The position numbers and the translations under genes are program-made. Shown here in pieces: positions 1 to 7,422 of a stretch of DNA of 16,659 nucleotides (positions are counted from its first letter, which is position 1; each line of letters starts with the position of its first letter). Under the pieces are notes generated by a model. The model was not told the origin of the DNA, searched no databases, and saw nothing but the letters and a program-made list of their open reading frames with translations. Location: NCBI RefSeq assembly GCF_937912035.1, contig NZ_CALDPF010000018.1, positions 1-16,659 of the forward strand, written 5' to 3'. This DNA is from an uncultured Bacteroides sp. (GTDB lineage: Bacteria; Bacteroidota; Bacteroidia; Bacteroidales; Bacteroidaceae).

Positions 1-65
1 AACACGAGCGTGTAACGCGCGTGACACGTACGTGTTACGCTAACTTTATATAGAAATTTCTATAA
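1..65. repeat. Two adjacent palindromes downstream of the MATE gene
   Basis: The stretch before the MATE stop codon holds a GC-rich interrupted palindrome at 19-40 (GCGTGACACGT / ACGTGTTACGC, one mismatch) and a perfect AT-rich 16-bp palindrome at 49-64 (TATAGAAATTTCTATA). The sequence CGTGTAACGC at 9-18 recurs as CGTGTTACGC at 31-40 with one change. It lies just 3' of a minus-strand gene, so a transcription end or a structured dispersed repeat are both possible. There is no T-tract, so a classical intrinsic terminator is not clear. The left side is cut by the window edge. Confidence 0.5.
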
Positions 66-1421
66 TTATCCTTTTATACGAGATAATATCTTTGGGAAAT
101 GCCATGCGAATAAAACAGTACAGCACACAGCTGCCGTTGCATCCGAAATTGCTTCGGCTGCAAATATTCCTTCAACTCCACAAAAGTGAGGCAGTATAAG
201 TGCCAGAGGAACAAGGAGAATAACTTTTCTCAACAATGCTATAAAAATGGAAATCTTAGCTTGTCCCAAGGCTACAAACATGTTCTGACATGCACGCTGA
301 AGTCCGAAAATAGACATTCCAGCAAGGAAGAGGGGCATGACATGCGACACTGTTTCTATCAGAACTTCATCGTCAGTAAATACTGATGCTACCAGATGAG
401 GACAGAGTATCATAAAAAGTATCAGCAAAAAGTTGAAACCGAACATGAATGTTACAACTATCTTGAAACATTGTTTCACACGGTCCTTGTTAGCATGACC
501 GTAGTTATAGCTAACTACAGGAATAAATCCCTGAGCGAAACCAACAAGCGGTACACTGGCAAACTGCATGGCACTCTGCATTATGGCTAGTGCGCTGACA
601 TAGATATCACCAAAATGTTTAAGACTTCCGTTAAGGACGAAGCCTACTAGACTTTCCGTACTAGCCATAATGAAAGGTGACACTCCAAGAGCAACTACGG
701 ACAGAACTATCTTCTTCTGTAGCGTCATATATTTTCGTTCAAGCGGAAGAGATGCCGAACGGGAAGTAAGGAAACGCAGTACCCAAATAGCACTGACGGC
801 TTGCGAAAGGACAGTAGCTATAGCGGCTCCCTTTACTCCCATATCGAAAGTAAAAATGAATATAGGATCGAGAATGATATTCAGCAATGCACCTATTACT
901 ACCGACCACATAGCTATGGCAGGTCTTCCCTGCGAGTTTATGAATGTGTTAAGTCCTGTGGATATCTCAACAAAAAGCGTACCAAGCAGATAAACTGAGA
1001 GATAATCTTCGGCAAACGGCAGCGTTCTTTCGGAGGCTCCGGTAAGCAGAAGAATAGGTTCCATGAAGATGTATGCTACCAGCGAAGTAATGATAGTGAA
1101 AAGTATAAGCATCACAAAACCGTTTCCCAATATGCGTCCGGCCCTCTCGCGATCACCCTGACCTAAAGCCATGGCTGCAAGAGGAGCACCTCCGGCACCT
1201 ACTATAGATGAAAACGATGATATGAGTATTACTATCGAAGTAGTGACACCTACCCCGGCAAGAGCCTCTGTTCCTATTTCGGGAATATGTCCTATATAGA
1301 TTCTGTCTACTATATTATAAAGCAGATTTACAAACTGGGCAGCTACGGCAGGCAGTGCCATACGGAACACCAAAGGCAGCATTCTGTCCGTACCCAGTCT
1401 TTCTTCATAACGATTGTTCAT
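66..1421 (-). CDS. MATE family multidrug/cation antiporter
   Basis: This is a 451-residue, strongly hydrophobic protein of usual MATE length with about 12 predicted membrane segments arranged as two homologous halves. The N-terminal part reads like a family member: a PAVAAQFVNLLYNIVDRIYIG stretch near residues 24-44 forms the first helix region, followed by a glycine/alanine-rich segment (SIVGAGGAPLAAMALGQGD) near 73-91. MATE proteins sit in the inner membrane and exchange Na+ or H+ for cationic drugs or metabolites; the substrate cannot be told from sequence. The ATG at 1421 overlaps the stop of the upstream thioesterase gene by one base (TAATG on the minus strand), so the two are probably translationally coupled and co-transcribed with the DUF2027/Smr gene. 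It is likely the last gene of that operon. Confidence 0.9.
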   Translation of the reverse strand: MNNRYEERLGTDRMLPLVFRMALPAVAAQFVNLLYNIVDRIYIGHIPEIGTEALAGVGVTTSIVILISSFSSIVGAGGAPLAAMALGQGDRERAGRILGNGFVMLILFTIITSLVAYIFMEPILLLTGASERTLPFAEDYLSVYLLGTLFVEISTGLNTFINSQGRPAIAMWSVVIGALLNIILDPIFIFTFDMGVKGAAIATVLSQAVSAIWVLRFLTSRSASLPLERKYMTLQKKIVLSVVALGVSPFIMASTESLVGFVLNGSLKHFGDIYVSALAIMQSAMQFASVPLVGFAQGFIPVVSYNYGHANKDRVKQCFKIVVTFMFGFNFLLILFMILCPHLVASVFTDDEVLIETVSHVMPLFLAGMSIFGLQRACQNMFVALGQAKISIFIALLRKVILLVPLALILPHFCGVEGIFAAEAISDATAAVCCTVLFAWHFPKILSRIKG

Positions 1422-1831
1422 TACATCAAACTTTCCAGATTTAGTTCAGTCTTTTTCCTGTAGCCGGAACTTGTGAATACAGCAACCGGACAACCTTCCT
1501 CATCGGTGATACGCACTTCGATGAAAGGTACCTTTGCATGATTGAATGTCTCCACAGCCTCGGCATATACATATCCGCTACTTACTGCACGCAGGAAAGT
1601 GATATTTGCATTAAGCGAAAGTGTAAGCAGATTTCGGCTGTTTGCAACTGCCGCAAAAGCCAAGTCAGCAAGTGTGAACAAGGCTCCCCCTTGACACACT
1701 CCTCCCCCGTTCAGGTGTTTGTCCGTAACGAGCATGCGTGCCTTGGCATAACCTTCACACACTTCAAGTAGCTCCACTCCCGCCTCAGCTGCGAAACGGT
1801 CGTGGGAAAGCATATCTTTTAGAGTTTTCAT
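1421..1831 (-). CDS. PaaI-like hotdog-fold thioesterase
   Basis: A 136-residue single-domain hotdog protein, the usual length for PaaI/YbgC-class acyl-CoA thioesterases. The active-site region NGGGVCQGGALFTLADLAFA lies at residues 41-60. It matches the family pattern N..G..HGG..FTLAD, with N41 and D56 kept but glutamine (Q47) where PaaI commonly has histidine. Such enzymes hydrolyse acyl- or aryl-CoA thioesters in the cytoplasm; the substrate here is unknown. The gene starts 9 nt after the DUF2027/Smr stop and overlaps the MATE start, so it is the middle gene of a minus-strand operon. The start ATG at 1831 is the only reasonable choice upstream of the domain. Confidence 0.85.
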   Translation of the reverse strand: MKTLKDMLSHDRFAAEAGVELLEVCEGYAKARMLVTDKHLNGGGVCQGGALFTLADLAFAAVANSRNLLTLSLNANITFLRAVSSGYVYAEAVETFNHAKVPFIEVRITDEEGCPVAVFTSSGYRKKTELNLESLM

Positions 1832-1840
1832 AATGACTGA

Positions 1841-2902
1841 TTATTTAATTATAACCATAGTAGCTCCATAACCGTATTCTCGGAACGAAGCATCCTGACT
1901 TAAGCATGTCCTATACTTACGCTTAAGTTCATCAAGTAATGCCTTGCGCAGAACTCCGTCGCCCTTTCCGTGGATGAATACTATCTTCTGTCCAGTGTTC
2001 CTCTTGTATTCCTCCATAGTCTTGCGAAACACATCAAGCTGATAGTTCAGCATTTCTGCATTTCCCATTCCTGTAGTATCATCTAGAAGAGCGTCTATAT
2101 GAAGGTCTATTTCGATAATTCCGTTCTTGATTTTCTTCTCTTCCTTGCGCAATACTTTCTTCGGAATATTGTTTCCATCTCCCTTTGAAAATATGGCGTT
2201 CTTTATATCATCAGCATTCACATACACCTGTTTTGCTTCTTCATCGTCTTTCACCACATCGTAAATCAATGCAGGTTCGTTGAAGAAATCATTTTCCTGG
2301 AAGGTATGGAGCTTATAGAACTTAACAGTATCAATTCTTATCTCTGTAGAAATAGCATTTTTGAGCAGGAAAGTACGGTCATCCTTATATGCAAGGATCT
2401 GTACCGCAACGTGTTCCATATCGTTAAGGTCTTTCTTCTCGAATTCCTCAAGAGCCTGTTTCATATTTGGTTTTATAGTACCTCGGCTTCTCAGAGTCCA
2501 GCTCTTTCCTTCTGCAGAAAGGTATAAATAGTCGATGAAATAGTTACTGTCGTTCACCAGATACGCATCGAAACCTGTTGTAGTGATAGCCTTTATATCG
2601 TGTGGAACAAAAGCCAGATATACATTAAGCACATCGTTACCTCTTATTTCAGGCGCACGATATGTTATCGGTCTGTCATCTTCTTCCTCTTCTTCGTCTT
2701 CAACAGGTGCCTGCTGAGGTTTTGAAGTAGACTTCAACGGGATATTATAATCATCGGTCTGAATAACTACGCATTCCTTTATCAGCATAGGAATTTCAAA
2801 ACCGTCCTCACTCTCTACCAAGGCTGTGTCCTTGCCTTGAAAACCTCTTACTATACCGCCTCCCACTTCGCTGAGGAAACGTACTTTATCTCCAATTTTC
2901 AT
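1841..2902 (-). CDS. DUF2027 and Smr domain protein (MutS2-like C-terminus)
   Basis: A 353-residue protein of the Bacteroidetes DUF2027-Smr type. Residues 1-47 form a small beta-rich domain (KIGDKVRFLSEVGGGIVRGF) resembling the KOW/Tudor-like piece found next to Smr domains. A very acidic linker (about 68-77) follows, then a beta-rich DUF2027 domain (about 88-225), and a C-terminal Smr domain from about 262. The Smr signatures are IDLHID at 265-270 and HGKGDGVLRKAL at 311-322. Smr domains act as DNA or RNA endonucleases or binding modules, for example in MutS2 and ribosome-rescue factors; the role of this architecture is not established. It is the first gene of the operon with the thioesterase and MATE genes, served by a promoter at 2927-2957. 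Confidence 0.85.
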   Translation of the reverse strand: MKIGDKVRFLSEVGGGIVRGFQGKDTALVESEDGFEIPMLIKECVVIQTDDYNIPLKSTSKPQQAPVEDEEEEEDDRPITYRAPEIRGNDVLNVYLAFVPHDIKAITTTGFDAYLVNDSNYFIDYLYLSAEGKSWTLRSRGTIKPNMKQALEEFEKKDLNDMEHVAVQILAYKDDRTFLLKNAISTEIRIDTVKFYKLHTFQENDFFNEPALIYDVVKDDEEAKQVYVNADDIKNAIFSKGDGNNIPKKVLRKEEKKIKNGIIEIDLHIDALLDDTTGMGNAEMLNYQLDVFRKTMEEYKRNTGQKIVFIHGKGDGVLRKALLDELKRKYRTCLSQDASFREYGYGATMVIIK

Positions 2903-2926
2903 ATTCTTTCAGTATTATAGTTCAAG

Positions 2927-2957
2927 CAAAAGTAGCTACTTTTAAGCAGATACGAAA
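2927..2957 (-). promoter_or_regulatory. Bacteroidetes-type promoter for the DUF2027/Smr operon
   Basis: On the minus strand a -7 element TACTTTTG (2934 down to 2927) fits TAnnTTTG exactly. It is preceded after 19 bases by TTTC (2957-2954), one base off the -33 TTTG. The start codon at 2902 is about 25 bases downstream of the -7 box, giving a short leader without a Shine-Dalgarno sequence. Confidence 0.6.
2928..2943. repeat. Perfect 16-bp palindrome between divergent genes
   Basis: AAAAGTAGCTACTTTT is exactly self-complementary. Its left half is part of the minus-strand -7 box; its right half lies at the position expected for the -33 region of the queA promoter. It could be an operator for a dimeric regulator, or a by-product of two T-rich promoter elements facing each other. 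Confidence 0.5.
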
Positions 2958-2973
2958 GTTTTTTATACTTTTG
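2942..2973 (+). promoter_or_regulatory. Putative promoter of queA-NUDIX
   Basis: TACTTTTG at 2966-2973 matches the Bacteroidetes -7 consensus TAnnTTTG and lies 26 bases before the queA ATG. The -33 position (about 2942-2945) holds only TTAA, so the upstream element is weak. The promoter overlaps the divergent promoter at 2927-2957. Confidence 0.5.
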
Positions 2974-2999
2974 CAGAAAATATTGAAGAAACTACACAG

Positions 3000-4217
3000 A
3001 TGGAAGAAACGAAACACATAAAGATAATCGATTACAACTATCCACTTCCGGACGAAAGAATAGCAAAATTCCCGCTGAAAGAGCGCGACAGTTCCAAACT
3101 GCTGGTTTACAATCACGGCGAAATAGAAGAAAGAGTCTTCACTTCACTGCCGGAATATATCGAACCGGGTTCACTGATGATTTTCAACAATACAAAGGTT
3201 ATTCAGGCCAGACTGCATTTCAGAAAGGAAACCGGTGCACTGATAGAAATTTTCTGTCTTGAACCAATAAAGCCCAACGATTACGTACTGAACTTCCAGC
3301 AGACAGAACACTCGGCATGGCTCTGCATGGTGGGCAATCTGAAGAAATGGAAAGAAGGTCCGCTGCATAAAGAAATGACAGTGAAAGGCAAGCCACTTAC
3401 ACTTACTGCCACACGAGGCGAATGTCACGGAACGAGCCACTGGATAGACTTCAGCTGGGACAACAGCGAAGTGACTTTTGCTGATATCCTCGAAGTGTTC
3501 GGCGAACTTCCTATCCCTCCATATCTGAACCGCAAGACACAGGAAAGCGACAAGGAGACTTACCAGACTGTGTATTCTAAGATAAAAGGTTCTGTGGCTG
3601 CACCAACAGCAGGACTACATTTCACAGAGAGAGTGCTTGACACACTGAAGAACAAGGGTGTTGACCTGGAAGAAGTGACTCTGCATGTGGGAGCCGGTAC
3701 TTTCCGTCCTGTAAAGAGTGAAGAAATAGCAGGACACGATATGCACACGGAATATATCTCTGTAAACAGACAGACCATTGAGAAACTTCTGAAACATGGA
3801 GGCGAGACCACTGCCGTGGGAACTACATCTGTAAGAACAATTGAAAGTCTGTATTATATCGGAGTAATCTTAGAGTCAAGACCTGAAGCATCGCAGGAGG
3901 AACTGCATGTTAAGCAATGGATGCCATACGAGAACGAAACAAACCTCACTCCGATTCAGGCTCTGCAGAATATCCTCGACTATATGGAAAGAAATCATCT
4001 GGACGCTCTGCATACAAGCACTCAGATAATCATCGCTCCGGGATATGAATACAAGATTGTGAAACGTATAGTAACCAACTTCCATCAGCCGCAAAGCACT
4101 CTGCTGCTACTGGTTTCGGCATTCGTGAAAGGCGACTGGAGAAAGATTTATGACTATGCGTTGTCTCACGATTTCCGATTTCTGAGTTACGGCGATTCAT
4201 CGCTGCTGATTCCGTAA
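3000..4217 (+). CDS. queA: S-adenosylmethionine:tRNA ribosyltransferase-isomerase QueA
   Basis: QueA transfers and isomerises the ribosyl part of SAM onto 7-aminomethyl-7-deazaguanine in the wobble base of GUN-anticodon tRNAs, making epoxyqueuosine in the cytoplasm. At 405 residues the protein is longer than the E. coli enzyme (about 356) because of an insertion near 120-155 (ATRGECH...HWIDFSW). Family blocks are clear: FNNTKVIQARL (62-72), GELPIPPYL (168-176), SVAAPTAGLHFT (198-209), LHVGAGTFRPV (228-238), GTTSVRT (274-280), NFHQPQSTLLLLVSAF (360-375) and GDSSLL (398-403). The start at 3000 follows a -7 box by about 26 bases and gives a typical N-terminus (YPLPDERIAKFPL). It is probably co-transcribed with the NUDIX gene 34 bases downstream. 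Confidence 0.95.
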   Translation: MEETKHIKIIDYNYPLPDERIAKFPLKERDSSKLLVYNHGEIEERVFTSLPEYIEPGSLMIFNNTKVIQARLHFRKETGALIEIFCLEPIKPNDYVLNFQQTEHSAWLCMVGNLKKWKEGPLHKEMTVKGKPLTLTATRGECHGTSHWIDFSWDNSEVTFADILEVFGELPIPPYLNRKTQESDKETYQTVYSKIKGSVAAPTAGLHFTERVLDTLKNKGVDLEEVTLHVGAGTFRPVKSEEIAGHDMHTEYISVNRQTIEKLLKHGGETTAVGTTSVRTIESLYYIGVILESRPEASQEELHVKQWMPYENETNLTPIQALQNILDYMERNHLDALHTSTQIIIAPGYEYKIVKRIVTNFHQPQSTLLLLVSAFVKGDWRKIYDYALSHDFRFLSYGDSSLLIP

Positions 4218-4251
4218 TGATTGTCAGTTGTTAGTTTTTAGATATCAGAAT

Positions 4252-4749
4252 ATGAAAGATAATAGCGAAGAAATGTTCCCTGTAGTAGACGAGGACGGAA
4301 ACATTTTGTCTGCAGCTACAAGAGGCGAGTGTCACAGCGGCAGCAAGCTGCTGCATCCGGTGGTACATCTGCATGTTTTCAACAGTCGTGGAGAACTCTA
4401 CCTACAGAAACGTCCGGAATGGAAGGACATACAGCCGGGAAAATGGGATACTGCAGTAGGAGGTCATATCGACTTAGGAGAAAGTGTGGAAATGGCCCTG
4501 AAACGCGAAGTCAGAGAGGAGCTCGGAATAGAAGATTTCACTCCTGAACTTCTTACGCACTACGTGTTTGAGTCATCGCGCGAAAAGGAACTTGTTTTTG
4601 CCCACAAGACTGTGTACGACGGGGAAATACATCCATCCGAGGAACTGGATGGAGGCAGATTCTGGAGTATTGAGGAAATTAAGGCAAACATGGGGAAAGA
4701 AGTTTTCACTCCTAATTTCGAGAGTGAGTTCAAGAGGCTTGGATTTTAA
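4252..4749 (+). CDS. NUDIX hydrolase (IDI/YfcD-like)
   Basis: A 165-residue NUDIX protein. The Nudix box GX5EX7REUXEEXGU is complete at residues 71-93 (GHIDLGESVEMALKREVREE followed by LGI), so the Mg2+-binding glutamates are in place. The N-terminal part (VVDEDGNILSAATRGECH..., then HPVVHLHVFNSRGELYLQKR) resembles the isopentenyl-diphosphate isomerase-like/YfcD branch, which acts on phosphorylated metabolites; the real substrate is unknown. I chose the ATG at 4252 over an in-frame TTG at 4228, because the extra eight residues come from a low-complexity TTAGTTTTT spacer. It follows queA by 34 bases and ends before a strong hairpin, so it is likely the last gene of a two-gene unit. Confidence 0.88.
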   Translation: MKDNSEEMFPVVDEDGNILSAATRGECHSGSKLLHPVVHLHVFNSRGELYLQKRPEWKDIQPGKWDTAVGGHIDLGESVEMALKREVREELGIEDFTPELLTHYVFESSREKELVFAHKTVYDGEIHPSEELDGGRFWSIEEIKANMGKEVFTPNFESEFKRLGF

Positions 4750-4769
4750 TCCAATATCCATATAACATT

Positions 4770-4813
4770 AAATGGCGTTTAAACAGTATTTAGAAGCTGT
4801 TTAAACGCCATTT
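4770..4813. terminator. Bidirectional hairpin terminator between NUDIX and sufS
   Basis: A perfect 17-bp inverted repeat (arms 4770-4786 and 4797-4813, loop 4787-4796) sits between two converging genes, 21 bases after the NUDIX stop and 23 bases from the sufS stop. Each arm contains GTTTAAAC. The T/A-rich bases at the arm ends give short U-tracts in both directions. Confidence 0.8.
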
Positions 4814-4835
4814 GATTTATGATTAATCTCAATAT

Positions 4836-6053
4836 TTATCCGAACATCTTGCTCACTCTTTCTATTCCGGCAACCAATGCATCAACTTCTTCTTTAGTGT
4901 TATACATACCGAATGAAGCCCGCACTGTTCCCTCTATTCCCAAACGGTGCATAAGAGGTTCTGCGCAGTGATGTCCGGTGCGGACTGCTATTCCAAGGCG
5001 GTCGAGCAGTGTTCCCATATCGAAATGGTGGATATCTCCAACAAGGAATGAAATAACTCCTCCCTTATTTTCCGCCTCACCAAAGATGCGCATACCAGGA
5101 ATTTCTTTCATACGCTGCATCGCATACATGGTAAGTTCATGTTCATGGGCAGCTATATTATCCATACCTATGGCAGAGACATAATCCAACGCTTTTGCCA
5201 TTGCAGTAGAACCTACATAATCAGGTGTTCCGGCTTCGAACTTGAAAGGCAGCTCGTTGAATGTCGTTCCTTCGAAACTTACATTCTTTATCATCTCTCC
5301 ACCACCCTGATAAGGAGGCATCTTGTCGAGAAGATCTTCCTTGCCATAAAGCACTCCTATACCGGTAGGACCATAAATCTTATGTGCACTGAACACATAG
5401 AAATCGGCATCAATATCCTGTACATCCACCTTCATGTGTGGAATACCCTGTGCTCCGTCTATCAATACCGGAACATTGTGTGCATGGGCTATTGAAGCAA
5501 TCTGCTTCACCGGATTTATTGTTCCGAGAACATTTGAAACATGAGCTACGGAAACAAGCTTTGTACGTGGAGTAAACAGTTTTTCGTACTCATCAATCAG
5601 CAATTCGCCACGGTCGTTCATAGGAATAACTTTCAGAACAATTCCCTTACGGAGTGCCTGAATCTGCCATGAAACGATGTTGCTGTGATGCTCCATCACC
5701 GAAACTATAACTTCATCTCCTTCCTTCATAAAAGCATCTGTGAACGATGAAGCTACGAGATTTATACTCTCAGTCGTTCCACGAGTAAAGATTATCTCCG
5801 ACATGCTGCGCGCATTTATAAACTTACGCACAGTTTCGCGCGATGCCTCATGCAAATTTGTTGCCTGCTGTGAAAGGAAATGAACACCGCGGTGTACATT
5901 GGCATTTACAGAATAATACTCATCAACAATTGCATCTACCACACACTTAGGTTTCTGTGTGGTAGCCCCATTGTCCAAGTATATCAACGGCTTGCCATAT
6001 ACTGTTCTTGACAGTATCGGGAAGTCTTCTCTTATTTTCTGAATATCGTACAT
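4836..6053 (-). CDS. sufS: Cysteine desulfurase SufS (class V aminotransferase fold, group II)
   Basis: SufS is a PLP enzyme that removes sulfur from cysteine and passes it to the SufBCD scaffold for Fe-S cluster assembly. At 405 residues the length is normal. Key residues are visible: H123 in EHHSN, D199 in LIDGAQ, the PLP lysine K225 in FSAHKIYGPTG, and the catalytic C363 in RTGHHCAEPLM. The RTGHHCA context is that of group II (SufS) rather than IscS enzymes. I start it at the ATG at 6053 (MYDIQKIREDFP), 8 bases after the sufD stop. The open frame extends to 6092 inside sufD, but those extra residues do not look like family sequence. No sufE or sufU partner is present in the window. It is the last gene of the suf cluster and ends at a hairpin terminator. 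Confidence 0.95.
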   Translation of the reverse strand: MYDIQKIREDFPILSRTVYGKPLIYLDNGATTQKPKCVVDAIVDEYYSVNANVHRGVHFLSQQATNLHEASRETVRKFINARSMSEIIFTRGTTESINLVASSFTDAFMKEGDEVIVSVMEHHSNIVSWQIQALRKGIVLKVIPMNDRGELLIDEYEKLFTPRTKLVSVAHVSNVLGTINPVKQIASIAHAHNVPVLIDGAQGIPHMKVDVQDIDADFYVFSAHKIYGPTGIGVLYGKEDLLDKMPPYQGGGEMIKNVSFEGTTFNELPFKFEAGTPDYVGSTAMAKALDYVSAIGMDNIAAHEHELTMYAMQRMKEIPGMRIFGEAENKGGVISFLVGDIHHFDMGTLLDRLGIAVRTGHHCAEPLMHRLGIEGTVRASFGMYNTKEEVDALVAGIERVSKMFG

Positions 6054-6061
6054 AGTGTTTT

Positions 6062-7408
6062 TTATTTTCCACATATCGCACATCCCTGACACTTGTTCAG
6101 TTCGCCACGGAATCGTTTTTCAACAAGAAGATGCAAACGGTCTTTTAGTGCCTCCATACGAATCTTATCGATAACTTCATTGACGAATGCAAACATCAAT
6201 AACAGACGTGCTTCCTTCAGACTGATACCGCGCTGCTGCATGTAGAACAATGCGTTTTCGTCAAGCTGTCCTACGGTAGCTCCGTGAGAACATTTCACAT
6301 CATCAGCATAAATCTCAAGCTGTGGCTGTGTAAACATACGTGCTTCGCGGGTTGCACATATATTACTGTTTGTCTGCTGTGAATTTGTACGCTGGGCACC
6401 TTCACGAACAAGTACTTTACCTGCAAATGCACCTACTGCCTGATCGTCAAGTACATACTTGAAGAGTTCGGTACTTGTACAGTCAGAAGCCTTATGATCG
6501 ATAAATGTATTGTTATCTACCTGCTCATTCTTGTCGGCAATAGCCATTCCGCAAAGGGTGATTTCTGCACCCTTACCGGCAAGGGTTACTTCTGATGTAT
6601 TACGTGTTGTACCGTTATGAAGTGTCATACCGTTAAGCAATACATTGCTGTTCGCTTCCTGATGTACATACAGATTGCTGAAACGTACAGTAGAGTTATG
6701 AGTTTCCTCGAGTTCGTACAAATCGAAATAAGCATTCTCGCCTACAAAGATTTCCACAACCTGGGTTGAAAGGAAATTCACATCGTCCATAGCATGGTCG
6801 CAAACCAGCAGTTTGGCCTGTGCACCGTCTTCAAGGACTATAACAACACGGCGGTTTACCATGAAGTTTACATCAGCACGAAGAATATTGACCAACTGTA
6901 TAGGTCTATCCAATACTACATTCTTAGGAACATACATGAACACACCATCCTGTGCAAACATTGTGTTAAATGCAGTAACACTGTCTTTAGATGTGTCTGC
7001 CAACTGTGAATAGTATTTCTTCACCAGTTCAGGATTTTCCTTTGCCACATCTTTCAGGCTTCCGAAAATGACTCCGGCTGGAAGCTGTGCGGCAGGATTG
7101 TCGTGTGTATCGAATGTATCGTTAACCACGAAATAAAGCGAAGTGCTCATATTCGGAACATCGCACTTGAACACTTCATACGGATTTACCGGTATCTCCA
7201 GGCGGTTAAGGTTCAATCCGTAGTCCGGTGCAAAGAACTTTGCGACATCCGTATATTTGTACTTTTCAACCTTCTGTGAAGGGAATCCTGCTGCCTCGAA
7301 ATCAGCAAAAGCCTTGGCACGCGGAGCGTTAAGCACGTCTGCACTGTGGCGGCATATCATGGCTTCACATTGGGTGAAAAGGTCTATATATTGTTGTTCT
7401 GCTTTCAT
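6062..7408 (-). CDS. sufD: Fe-S cluster assembly scaffold protein SufD
   Basis: SufD is a beta-helix protein that pairs with SufB on the SufC dimer to form the SufBC2D scaffold in the cytoplasm. This 448-residue copy has the diagnostic C-terminal region with KCSHGATVGQLDENALFYMQ at 372-391, where H375 corresponds to the histidine implicated in E. coli SufD. An ARMFTQPQLEIYADDVKCSH block precedes it. The C-terminus ends in a cysteine cluster, C440-x2-C443-x2-C446 (KCQGCAICGK), which E. coli SufD lacks to my knowledge. The ATG at 7408 comes 14 bases after the sufC stop and the stop lies 8 bases before sufS, so the genes are co-transcribed. Confidence 0.94.
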   Translation of the reverse strand: MKAEQQYIDLFTQCEAMICRHSADVLNAPRAKAFADFEAAGFPSQKVEKYKYTDVAKFFAPDYGLNLNRLEIPVNPYEVFKCDVPNMSTSLYFVVNDTFDTHDNPAAQLPAGVIFGSLKDVAKENPELVKKYYSQLADTSKDSVTAFNTMFAQDGVFMYVPKNVVLDRPIQLVNILRADVNFMVNRRVVIVLEDGAQAKLLVCDHAMDDVNFLSTQVVEIFVGENAYFDLYELEETHNSTVRFSNLYVHQEANSNVLLNGMTLHNGTTRNTSEVTLAGKGAEITLCGMAIADKNEQVDNNTFIDHKASDCTSTELFKYVLDDQAVGAFAGKVLVREGAQRTNSQQTNSNICATREARMFTQPQLEIYADDVKCSHGATVGQLDENALFYMQQRGISLKEARLLLMFAFVNEVIDKIRMEALKDRLHLLVEKRFRGELNKCQGCAICGK

Positions 7409-7422
7409 GTTATTTCGTCTCT

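Noticed and set aside
6054..6092. Longer SufS start inside sufD
   Set aside because: The 13 extra residues overlap the sufD end and are not family-like; the ATG at 6053 gives the standard SufS N-terminus.
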